Source: Spirochaetaceae bacterium
Lineage (GTDB): Bacteria > Spirochaetota > Spirochaetia > SZUA-6 > Bin103
NCBI GenBank assembly: GCA_028818385.1
Contig: JAPPNY010000233.1
Location: 1 to 58,196, forward strand
Reading direction: 5' to 3'
DNA: 58,196 nucleotides
Position numbers and translations under genes: made by a program. This document shows, in pieces, positions 28,050 to 35,940 of the stretch. Every line of letters begins with the position of its first letter. Position 1 is the first letter of the stretch. Below the pieces are notes generated by a model. That model did not search any database. It had not been told where the DNA came from and saw only the letters and a list, made by a program, of their open reading frames with translations.

Positions 28050-30314
28050 CTATTTGTCTGCAACGTGTTCGAGCAGTTTCTTCAGATTCGCTTCCACGAA
28101 GTCGATGATCTCCTCTCGGCCCGAGAGTGTTCCGCCGGCATAGTCTACCGGCTGCAGTCTCGACCGCCGGTTGTACTCCCTTCGTTCAGCTAGCTCGCCC
28201 AGGAAAAGGTTGGCGTCATTCGCGATCGAGGGTGATCGCTCGCTATCGGCCTCGTCGACAAGGGAAACGTACCTGTCGAGATACCCGACGTACCGAACCC
28301 CCTCCTCTAGTGATCTGGCATACCAACGAATATAGTCGCGGCCCCTTTCTTCCAGAGTCTCCTTCCGCAGACCTCTTGCAAGTACTTCTGACGCCTTGAC
28401 GGTCGCTGCAAGAGATTCGCGTATCCTCTCTCGAATCAGAGCCCGCTTCTCTTCCGGCGCCTCGGACGGCCAACTGTAGTACTGAAATACGCTGCCTTCC
28501 CTGTGGCCGCCCTCGGCTTCCGCTCCCCTCATCTCTCCACGTATGAGTCCGCTGTTATCGAGGTAGGGAATGGGAGGCTCATGATTCTTGCCCTCGATAC
28601 GGAACATCTCATGCATGACAGCTCCCGCCTCCCTGCCGTAGAGCTTTGTGCAGGCAGTCCCGAGAAAATCGCGGAACAGGGCCTCCGGTTGGAATTCGTT
28701 GTATTGACATTCGAAATACAGCTTCCTGATGCTCGCAAAGTCCTGCGGTTTGTCTTCTATGTTGAAGAATCCACTCGAGTGTGGATTCCACATGTACTCC
28801 GCGTTCAGAAGCTGCAGAGGCTCAGAGTAGGAGTGCCCGCAGGGCGAGAGGAGCATGTCCGTGCCCTCGAAGATGTAGTTCAACACAGGCACCGGCAGAA
28901 AGAGCTTGTCGTTGTGGTGGCCGTCGGCTCCGTAGAAGAACATGATCCCGTATGTCTGCCCTTCGCCATTCGTGTTGAACGCCTCCTTGAGCTGGCGAGC
29001 TCTGCGGCGGTCGTCAGTGTGGTTTATGAAGATCTCCCGGAACCCGGGAAAGACGTTCTCACGACGCTGCAGGAGCCCGCTCAACGTGGACCAGTACCGA
29101 AGCCCGATGTTCCACTCCTCGTCGTCCAATCCGTAGGACAGGTAACCGGGGCTTATCGGCATGATCAGACAGTCTTCGGCCCCCGAGTACTCATCGCTCT
29201 GCACACTCTGGACCGTTTCGGTCATGCGGTCGTAGAGGTAGGCGTACGCGCCCGCCATGCCATCCGCGGCCGCCATCTCGTCGTTCGGCCACATCTTCCG
29301 ACAATTCGGGCAGCGTTTCAGCCATGTTTCCGGGGTCAACCCCTCGTCTTGCTGGTGGATGTAGAGGGCGCCGGGCTCCACTTCCTGCACGAACGTCCGG
29401 ATGTCGTCGAGTCTCAGCTTCATCAGCGATTCATTGGACAGGCACGTGGCGCAGTACCGCTCGCCGGCTATACAATGGTAGATGTCGCCATCGGGATACT
29501 CTCTCCGGTTCTCGAGAAGTCGGCCGCGATACAGGCGCGGTCTGTCCCGAAACCCGCCGGCGATTCCGGAGCCAAACCCGCTGTGCATGAGGTGGATGCC
29601 GCGCAGTCTCGCTTCCCGGTTGAACTCTCTCATCCAGCCGGCGAGCTCCGGGAATGTATCGAGTCCCCAACCCCATCCGTCGAAAATGATGACGTTCACC
29701 TTGCACAGCAGGGCCAGATCCAGCTTTTCGCGAATGCGCTCGCGAAGGGCGCCGCCGCCGTCTCCCCAATCGTAGCCCCAGTGGGTCTGCTCGACCTTGA
29801 TCAGCCAACGATTCCCCCGGTATCGGTACTGCGGGAAATCCTCGATGAGGATATTCGGCAACACGGCGTGTCCGCCGGTTGCTGACAAGAGCTGAGTGAG
29901 AGTGGCGATCCCGTATTGAGACCCCTGATCGCTTTGCCCGCAGACGCAGACCGGCTGTCCCGGCTCGCTCCGGACTACGTATCCTTGTTCGGGCGCGTTC
30001 TCCTGATCGAACACACGGAGATCGAGCGGCAGATGGGTGTCTTGCAGGGTCGGGTTGCTGTAGACGACGATGTCTTCTGCCTGATTCGGCAGCTTGCGCC
30101 AATGAACGTTGAAGTGCAGACCGAACTGTTCCTCGAGCTGTTTCTTGAGATAGTACGCGGCAAAGCGGAGCTTCGCCGTCTCTTGCTCCATGACGCTTAT
30201 GGTATAGACCTTGTCTCTGGAATAGGTCTTGTGATTCCCGTCGACGAATTGCGCATTTTGCGGAGTGGGGATCAGTTTCAGGGAGCTCGTATCTGACATG
30301 CTGTTGCTGGTCAT
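28050..30314 (-). CDS. GH20-like putative glycoside hydrolase, paralogue A
   Basis: The 754-residue protein has a hexosaminidase-type N-terminal domain (LKLIPTPQNAQFVDG to SQYGIATLTQLLSATG) and a barrel domain. ARLRGIHLMHSGFGSG, LYIHQQDEGLTPETW, RCPNCRKMW and LIMPISPGYL are shared with paralogue B (30319-32547). Asp323-Glu324 in HQQDEG sits where a GH20-like catalytic pair is expected. The CxxC motif downstream may bind metal. The ATG at 30314 is preceded by AAGGAGAT at ideal spacing; the frame is open upstream but overlaps paralogue B. The C-terminal 150 residues are helical. The family is not one I can name precisely, and secretion is not predicted. It is co-transcribed with its neighbours. 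Confidence 0.75.
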   Translation of the reverse strand: MTSNSMSDTSSLKLIPTPQNAQFVDGNHKTYSRDKVYTISVMEQETAKLRFAAYYLKKQLEEQFGLHFNVHWRKLPNQAEDIVVYSNPTLQDTHLPLDLRVFDQENAPEQGYVVRSEPGQPVCVCGQSDQGSQYGIATLTQLLSATGGHAVLPNILIEDFPQYRYRGNRWLIKVEQTHWGYDWGDGGGALRERIREKLDLALLCKVNVIIFDGWGWGLDTFPELAGWMREFNREARLRGIHLMHSGFGSGIAGGFRDRPRLYRGRLLENRREYPDGDIYHCIAGERYCATCLSNESLMKLRLDDIRTFVQEVEPGALYIHQQDEGLTPETWLKRCPNCRKMWPNDEMAAADGMAGAYAYLYDRMTETVQSVQSDEYSGAEDCLIMPISPGYLSYGLDDEEWNIGLRYWSTLSGLLQRRENVFPGFREIFINHTDDRRRARQLKEAFNTNGEGQTYGIMFFYGADGHHNDKLFLPVPVLNYIFEGTDMLLSPCGHSYSEPLQLLNAEYMWNPHSSGFFNIEDKPQDFASIRKLYFECQYNEFQPEALFRDFLGTACTKLYGREAGAVMHEMFRIEGKNHEPPIPYLDNSGLIRGEMRGAEAEGGHREGSVFQYYSWPSEAPEEKRALIRERIRESLAATVKASEVLARGLRKETLEERGRDYIRWYARSLEEGVRYVGYLDRYVSLVDEADSERSPSIANDANLFLGELAERREYNRRSRLQPVDYAGGTLSGREEIIDFVEANLKKLLEHVADK

Positions 30315-30318
30315 CGTC

Positions 30319-32547
30319 TTATCTCCTTCGAATCTGCGCTGACATGAGATCGAGGTTCTCTCGAAGGAAGCGCACGATGATGTCTCTTCCGGACAGAGCC
30401 CCATCCAGGTAATCCACCGGGGTCTGCCGCGATCGCTCGTTCCTGTCTGCCGCCGACTCGACTCGCTGGGCCAGTCTCCGGATCTCACTCTCCAAATCGT
30501 GATCGGTGCTCTCCGGTTGCATCGCCTTCTGGTAGATTTCCACGTATGCGGCCAGATAGCCGATGTACTCGACTCCCATCGCCATGAAATCGCGCAGAGA
30601 CGCGAGGTCCTGATGGGAAGCCACGTCTTCGAGAATATCTCTGGCCTCCGACGTCGTTCGCACCAGCTCGCGCAACGTATTCTTTGCCCCGATCAGCTCC
30701 AGCGACTCCCTGTGGTCGGCGAAACCAATCCACGGCTGTAGAGCCCCATCGGGGCCGGGTGTCGTGTGGAGCTCGGTGCTCCTCAGGTATGGGATCGGTG
30801 GCTTGCCGGACTCTCCTCTGAGTGCAAACACCTTCGCGAGCGCCGCTGCGGCCGCGTAGCCGTAGAGTTTGCTGCAGGCAAGTTCGAGAAAGCCGCCAGC
30901 GCCGTAGATTGGACTCGGCCTCAGATCGCCACGCCTGCTCGTGTCGTACAGATCGAGGAAATCCCGGTAGTTCTCGGGCTCCGTATCGAGACGGTACGGG
31001 CTGTGCAGGGGACTCCACATGAACTCCGCGTTGAACAGCTGCTGCGGCTCCTGAAAGGCGTGGCCGCTGGCGGTAAGCAGCATGTCGGCGCCGCTGAATA
31101 CGTAGTTGAGCGCAGGTGTCGGCAGAAATGGATGCTCGCTCTGCCAACCGTCGCCACCGTAGAAATGGATGATGCCGAGACGGTGACCGTTGCCGGAATC
31201 TTCGATTGCGGCTTTCAGCTCGGCGATCCTTCGGTTGCCGTCGTCGTGATTGAAGAACATCTCGCGAAAGCCAAGGAATACGTTCGCCGTGTTCTCGATC
31301 AAGGCGCTGACCTTCGACCAGTACCGCAGCGCAAGTTGCCAGTGCTCGTCGTCGACGGCGACGGCGTCCAGGTACCCTGGGCTGATGAGCATAATGAGGC
31401 AGTCGGTCTCGGCGTCGTAACTCGGTGTCCGTACCTCCTGTATCGCTGCGATCACCTCACCGTAGTACTCCGCGTAGGCACCTGCCATTCCATCTTGGGC
31501 ATCGAGCCTGTCGTTTGGCCATCGTGCCCGGCATCTCGGGCAGCGTGAGTCCCACATCGTTTGCGGGAGATCCAGGACATCGAGCTGATGGACGTAGAGG
31601 GAACCCGGTTCCACTTTCTGGACGAAGTCCTGGATACTCCGCAGATTCCGATCGATCAGCTCCCTGTTGGAAAGACAGGTACCGGCGTATATGTCCTCTC
31701 CGATGCACCGATACTTCTCTCCGTCTGGATAGTGTTCCCTGTTTTCGAGTACCTCACCCCGATAGATACGCGTATCGATCATGTTCCGCTTGAAGCAGAA
31801 GCCGGAGCTCTGGCCGGTATGCATGAGCGATATGCCGCGTAGGCGCGCCTCGCGGTTCAGCTCCTTCATCAGTGATGCGTATTCCGGGAACACGGCCACA
31901 TCCCAACCGAAGCCATCGAATATGAGCATGTTGATCTTGTACTGAAGCGACATATCGAGCTTTTCGATGATGCGCTGGCGAAAAGCCCCTATGCCGTCAC
32001 CCCAGTCGTATGACCAGACCGCGATCTCGCACCATATCGTCCACTTGTTTCCCCGCAGGCGGAACTCGGGGTAGTCCCTGATTCGCACCGATTCCAGTGC
32101 GAGCCCGTCTTCCGCCGGCGTGAACAGCTGCAGTAGGGTCATGACCGCGTACAGGCAACCTTGATCAGAGGCGGCGCAGAGCAGCACGGGGTGCCCCTCG
32201 CCGCTGTCGATGGCGTAGCCCTGCTCTCGAGCGTTCGGGATAGCGAAGAAATCAGGATCGAGCTCGACTCCGACGGCACCCTGCACCAAGGCCGGATCGT
32301 TGCAGATGAGGATGTCATGGTCTTGGAGCCCCTCCCATTGGCTCGAGCGGATGGTGTGTATTCCAAATCTCTCTCTTAGATTTCTCCCGAGGTAGCTCAT
32401 TGCGAAGGCGAGCTGGTCTGTCTCAGTGCCCAACACATGAATAGAGTAGACGGCATCGTGCGAGTACGACTTCACGCTGTCTTCGCGTCTGACTATCTCT
32501 CGAGGGGTGGGGATTATCTCCTCGAGCGCTCGCCTGGATGTAGCCAT
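30319..32547 (-). CDS. GH20-like putative glycoside hydrolase, paralogue B (catalytic Glu replaced)
   Basis: The 742-residue paralogue lies only 4 bases upstream of A. They share the same order: N-terminal domain (EEIIPTPREIVRREDS to LYAVMTLLQLFT), ARLRGISLMHTGQSSG, RCPRCRARW, LIMLISPGYL. At the position of the A-protein pair, B reads LYVHQLDVLDLPQTMW: Asp323 is kept but residue 324 is Val instead of Glu. If A uses an Asp-Glu pair, B would be catalytically altered or non-hydrolytic. The ATG at 32547 has AAGGA 11 bases upstream; an earlier in-frame ATG at 32670 would add a basic tail that looks non-coding. They appear to be a tandem duplication that has diverged. Confidence 0.72.
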   Translation of the reverse strand: MATSRRALEEIIPTPREIVRREDSVKSYSHDAVYSIHVLGTETDQLAFAMSYLGRNLRERFGIHTIRSSQWEGLQDHDILICNDPALVQGAVGVELDPDFFAIPNAREQGYAIDSGEGHPVLLCAASDQGCLYAVMTLLQLFTPAEDGLALESVRIRDYPEFRLRGNKWTIWCEIAVWSYDWGDGIGAFRQRIIEKLDMSLQYKINMLIFDGFGWDVAVFPEYASLMKELNREARLRGISLMHTGQSSGFCFKRNMIDTRIYRGEVLENREHYPDGEKYRCIGEDIYAGTCLSNRELIDRNLRSIQDFVQKVEPGSLYVHQLDVLDLPQTMWDSRCPRCRARWPNDRLDAQDGMAGAYAEYYGEVIAAIQEVRTPSYDAETDCLIMLISPGYLDAVAVDDEHWQLALRYWSKVSALIENTANVFLGFREMFFNHDDGNRRIAELKAAIEDSGNGHRLGIIHFYGGDGWQSEHPFLPTPALNYVFSGADMLLTASGHAFQEPQQLFNAEFMWSPLHSPYRLDTEPENYRDFLDLYDTSRRGDLRPSPIYGAGGFLELACSKLYGYAAAAALAKVFALRGESGKPPIPYLRSTELHTTPGPDGALQPWIGFADHRESLELIGAKNTLRELVRTTSEARDILEDVASHQDLASLRDFMAMGVEYIGYLAAYVEIYQKAMQPESTDHDLESEIRRLAQRVESAADRNERSRQTPVDYLDGALSGRDIIVRFLRENLDLMSAQIRRR

Positions 32548-32670
32548 AGATCGATTTTCCTTAGCTCCCTCAGGCAATCGTTGTGGGTTCCGAAAAATCC
32601 ACCTGCCGAAATCCGGAAGTTCTGGCCGGTAGGTGAAGGCCATCCTGAGCTTCTTGAGCGGAAAGATCAA

Positions 32671-33567
32671 TCATTGGGCGGAAGCCCCCTTCCAGTGCGG
32701 CTTGACGTCCAGGTCGAGGTTCGACCAATAGTAACTCAGGGGATCGTCTTGTCCCCATGTGTCATATATGGCGTCCCATTCCATCCAGCGCATATGTGGC
32801 TTCATCGAATGCTCGTCCACCGGATCGCTCGCCGCCTGATATCGGAAGCTGGTGGCGATCCTGATACGGTCGGTTGTCTCATTGTCCCTCGCCTGATGGA
32901 TGGTCATGCCGTGAAACATCAAGACGTCCCCGGTGGCCGTCTGGCTCCACGCCCATTCGTTCATCAAATCGGAGTTGCCTCTCAGGCTCTCCTGACCGTC
33001 CTCCATCAGCGGGCCCAAGTGTGACCCGGGAACCACTGCCAGACCTCCACCGAGATTCGCGGGACAGTCTCCCAAGGGAATCCAGACCGTCCACGTGTCG
33101 GGCGTTCCGCGGACTGGACCAAAGTCCTGGTGTGGATGTGTGGTGTGGTCGGGCCTGCCCGGAAACATCGGGTGATAGAGATGGCGGGGATGAATGAGAA
33201 TGGGACTGTCTACAAGCTGACGGATGATCCGCAGCAGATGCTCGCTATGCGACAGGACGTAGAGACCGCGGATTCGCAGCAGGTCCCTGTAGTAGCTTAT
33301 GAATTCTGGTTCGTAGTCGTTCTCCGAGAGGTTCGCCCCATCTCGAACTATGCCATCCATAAGATCGCTACCCTGGCGGAGAAACCCATGGCGTGCCGTC
33401 ACGTCCAGAGCCTCGCGACGTAATCCCAGGACATCGGCCGGTGGTATCAACTTGCGAAAGAAGAGGTAGCCTCTCTCCCCCGCCGCTCTACGGAGCTCGT
33501 CCGGATCCTCCAGCATAGGTGTGGATTCTTCGTACGCACTGATATTCCGCATCGGCCGGGACGCCAT
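32671..33567 (-). CDS. Phytanoyl-CoA dioxygenase (PhyH) family protein
   Basis: This is a 298-residue Fe(II)/2-oxoglutarate oxygenase. HPHQDFGP gives the His146-x-Asp148 pair, and MTIHQARDNETTDRIR gives the distal histidine and the 2-oxoglutarate arginine. IPLGDCPANLGGGLAVVPGSH is the family core (split by one extra glycine relative to its paralogue at 21038). The ATG at 33567 has AGGGGAAG 5 bases upstream. It lies in the sugar-utilisation operon between a phosphotriesterase remnant and the GH20-like pair. Hydroxylation of an imported sugar derivative or aglycone is a reasonable guess. Confidence 0.87.
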   Translation of the reverse strand: MASRPMRNISAYEESTPMLEDPDELRRAAGERGYLFFRKLIPPADVLGLRREALDVTARHGFLRQGSDLMDGIVRDGANLSENDYEPEFISYYRDLLRIRGLYVLSHSEHLLRIIRQLVDSPILIHPRHLYHPMFPGRPDHTTHPHQDFGPVRGTPDTWTVWIPLGDCPANLGGGLAVVPGSHLGPLMEDGQESLRGNSDLMNEWAWSQTATGDVLMFHGMTIHQARDNETTDRIRIATSFRYQAASDPVDEHSMKPHMRWMEWDAIYDTWGQDDPLSYYWSNLDLDVKPHWKGASAQ

Positions 33568-33584
33568 TTCGCTTCCCCTGAGAG

Positions 33585-33716
33585 CTAGGCAAAGAGTCTC
33601 GCGGGGTTACCTGCGAGGAGCCACTGGTTGAGAATGTCGATGAGAATGTGCTCGTGGGGGAGCGTCACGCCGAGCTGATCCGCGTCAACGGGGCCGGTCA
33701 CCGTCATCGCGTTCAC
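33585..33716 (-). pseudogene. Phosphotriesterase-family remnant with the middle deleted
   Basis: A 43-codon frame begins with GTG at 33716, preceded by an intact GAGGAGGT ribosome-binding site. Its first part, TGPVDADQLGVTLPHEHILI, is the N-terminus of phosphotriesterase-family hydrolases, including the HxH metal motif. The last part, NQWLLAGNPARLFA before TAG at 33585, is the C-terminus of the same superfamily. About 270 residues that should lie between are gone. At the junction TGAGAATGT occurs twice (33629-33637 and 33641-33649), which may mark a slippage or recombination site. A functional hydrolase is impossible; the piece may still be translated as a micro-protein and couple translation to the PhyH gene 18 bases on. 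Confidence 0.6.
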
Positions 33717-33847
33717 GTCCGTACCTCCTCGAGTGCGATCGCGGATATCCACTCCGTGGTCCATTCGACCGCCTCCAAAAGGATTCGGCCTTCCATGAGT
33801 AGTTGCAGGCCCGTCTCGCGGTGCATTTTCATCCTAACGCGCTTCCA

Positions 33848-34714
33848 TCAAGATGGCTCGGTAGTGTATCGCTCGAGATTCACCTCGAGATTCCTCTTGT
33901 TCTCATAGACGACCGGAAACCCAGCGCCTTCCAGGAGCTCCCCCGGGCTCACGGTCACGTGCTTGCCAACGGCGTGCGATCGCCCCCGAGGCATGAAGAT
34001 CGTATAGCCCGGCATATAGTGAATCGCAATCGCTCGACGATGGCGGTCGCTCTCGTTCTCGGGAGAGGCGTGCCAGGTCATGCAGTGGTGAAAGGCGACG
34101 TGCCCTTTCTTGACTTGCACCGGAACCGGCCTGACCTCCACCCCTTCGGGGAGCAAGGCTTCATCGTACAGAGGCTCCAGGGCATCTCCGGTTCGCGGTC
34201 GAACCGCACCCCAGCGATGGGACCCCGGCACCATCCACATGCAACCGTTCTCGATTTCGACGTCATCCAACGCCACCCACGCCCCGACGAGGTCTCCCGG
34301 CTCGATGATCGGCCATGCCAGAAAGTCTTGATGCCAGCCGACGCGACCACCGCGTGTGGCGGGTTTGGCAACGATCTGATCGTGCCAGATGCGGAGAATC
34401 GGGGTGTTGCCGCACATCCGGGCGACGGTCCCGGTGATCTTCGGATTACGCGCCAGTTCGAAGAACTTCTCACTGGCCTCCCAGATATTGACGACCTGCC
34501 GAACTTCCTTCGCGGCCTGCTGTGAATCGCCGTACCCCGTAGTTCCGTCGACGAGGTTTCGGTTCAGTACCGGCTTCCTGGAAGACTTGCTCTCCACGAC
34601 GAGCTGAAGCTCTGCGAGCAGCTCCTCGACCTCAGCCTCGCCGAGAACCGGCACAGGACTCACAACGAAGCCCCTCAGGTGGAACTCGTCCAGTTGAGCC
34701 TGGTTCAACAACAC
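33848..34714 (-). CDS. Phytanoyl-CoA dioxygenase (PhyH) family protein
   Basis: The 288-residue oxygenase is of a different PhyH subgroup from its neighbour. VGWHQDFLAWP has His128 and Asp130, VALDDVEIENGCMWMVPGSH is the core, and TWHASPENESDRHRRAIAIH has the distal histidine and arginines. The likely start is GTG at 34714 (reading VLLNQAQLDEF); there is no strong Shine-Dalgarno sequence. The 131 bases between its stop and the phosphotriesterase remnant hold nothing recognisable beyond that remnant's ribosome-binding site. It follows the GHL10-like hydrolase by 35 bases in the same operon. Confidence 0.86.
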   Translation of the reverse strand: MLLNQAQLDEFHLRGFVVSPVPVLGEAEVEELLAELQLVVESKSSRKPVLNRNLVDGTTGYGDSQQAAKEVRQVVNIWEASEKFFELARNPKITGTVARMCGNTPILRIWHDQIVAKPATRGGRVGWHQDFLAWPIIEPGDLVGAWVALDDVEIENGCMWMVPGSHRWGAVRPRTGDALEPLYDEALLPEGVEVRPVPVQVKKGHVAFHHCMTWHASPENESDRHRRAIAIHYMPGYTIFMPRGRSHAVGKHVTVSPGELLEGAGFPVVYENKRNLEVNLERYTTEPS

Positions 34715-34749
34715 CGGCGTAATCCCGTAAAGAGGGTCATCTCGTCGAG

Positions 34750-35892
34750 CTATCCGTTGCGAATACCAAAGAAGGGCTCCGCCGGCTCGTCGAGTATCCG
34801 GCCCTTGATGGCAGCTAGATCTTCGGGGACCTGTGGCGGCCGAATCACCTTGCCAAGGCTCTCTCCCGGCGGCCGTCTGAAGAGTGTTTCGTAGTTGAAT
34901 AGAAAGAACCCCGGGAAGCCGGCCCGCCGCGCTTCGCCGAGGAAGGAGCAGTGGAACTCCGGAGTGTCCCGGCTCTTGTACACCGCCGGAGCTCGCATGG
35001 TTATCGTTCCCGGAAAGACTGGACGGTCGGTCGAGTCTCTGTGAAGCGGGAATAGCGCTTTGAGATTATCGATGCTGAACGTGTCGTAGTACATGATGAA
35101 GATCCCATCCAGATATCTCGAGAAGCGCGACCAGTCCTGAAATATCCGTAGGAGACCCGTTCTCGGAACGGGGAAAACGTACGCCGCGACTTTGACGTCG
35201 GGAGCGGCTCGCCTCGCGGTATCCGAAAGGCGCTTTACCGCATTATGAACAGTCAGACAGCGGTACTCGATTTCCAGCTCGCCAGGCACGTCCTTCTGTG
35301 TGTAAGTATCGCAGTACTGCACGTTCTCATACCGGAGCTTCTCACCGAACATCTCTTGATAGTTCTTCTTGCAGCTCTCGCAGAAACACCTGGCGTTGTA
35401 GCGAATGAAATCGAGGATCAGGACGTCGATACCGTAGCTGATGCACTGCTCCTCGACGAGCTTGTCTATGTAGTCGAGGAATTCGGGATTCGACAGACAG
35501 CCGAAGTGGCTGGGTTCGTAGTTACCGTCTGTATGGTTTATTGTGGCCCATTCGGGGTGATCCGCGAGTATCCCCCCGTTGTTGTCGAATTGGTATTCGC
35601 TCCCAGCCCAGCCGCCGGCAAGCGCCACCGGAAAGTAGCTGTGGAACTCGAGTCCGGCGGCATGGCATTTGCGCAGGGTCTCGCCGAGAAGATCGTACTC
35701 CCTGCAGTAGTCGTGGACCACTCCGATCTTGCTGGGGTAGTAGAGAACGCCGGGAGCCTTCACGCACAACTGAATGGCGTTGAAATTCGCCTGCGCGACC
35801 TCATCCACCATGACATCGACATTCTCGGGTTTGAAATCCCCGAGGAGAATGGCTTCAAACTGGTGAGAGCAGATCGCCCGTAGCTCTTTCAT
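34750..35892 (-). CDS. GHL10-like putative glycoside hydrolase (alpha-amylase-type barrel)
   Basis: The 380-residue protein resembles the hypothetical glycoside hydrolase groups with a TIM barrel. ICSHQFEAILLGDF opens the barrel, LEFHSYFPVALAGGWAG follows, and IDVLILDFIRYNARCFCESC carries Asp161, placed like a catalytic aspartate, with a CFCESC cysteine cluster typical of such proteins. DGIFIMYYDTF and FPGFFLFNYE are late barrel strands. The preferred start is the ATG at 35892, which follows a transcript hairpin; an alternative ATG at 35934 would put the hairpin inside the coding region and gives a poor N-terminus. It is the first non-transport gene after the binding protein. The substrate is unknown. 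Confidence 0.72.
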   Translation of the reverse strand: MKELRAICSHQFEAILLGDFKPENVDVMVDEVAQANFNAIQLCVKAPGVLYYPSKIGVVHDYCREYDLLGETLRKCHAAGLEFHSYFPVALAGGWAGSEYQFDNNGGILADHPEWATINHTDGNYEPSHFGCLSNPEFLDYIDKLVEEQCISYGIDVLILDFIRYNARCFCESCKKNYQEMFGEKLRYENVQYCDTYTQKDVPGELEIEYRCLTVHNAVKRLSDTARRAAPDVKVAAYVFPVPRTGLLRIFQDWSRFSRYLDGIFIMYYDTFSIDNLKALFPLHRDSTDRPVFPGTITMRAPAVYKSRDTPEFHCSFLGEARRAGFPGFFLFNYETLFRRPPGESLGKVIRPPQVPEDLAAIKGRILDEPAEPFFGIRNG

Positions 35893-35902
35893 ATGAAGAA
35901 AC

Positions 35903-35932
35903 GGCGGGCACTTCCCGTAGGAAGCGCCCGCC
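35903..35932 (-). terminator. Strong hairpin after the binding-protein gene (attenuator or terminator)
   Basis: On the minus strand GGCGGGCGCTTCC pairs with GGAAGTGCCCGCC around the loop TACG: 13 pairs including one G-U, closed C-G with a UNCG-type tetraloop. GTTTCTTC follows. It lies 8 bases past the binding-protein stop and 10 bases before the next start. This suits partial termination or 3-prime protection that keeps binding-protein mRNA in excess over downstream hydrolases. Confidence 0.75.
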
Positions 35933-35940
35933 AAATGCCC

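Noticed and set aside
28503..29885. 460-codon plus-strand frame opposite GH20-like paralogue A
   Set aside because: Antisense shadow with no motif; the minus strand has coherent paralogy with the adjacent gene.
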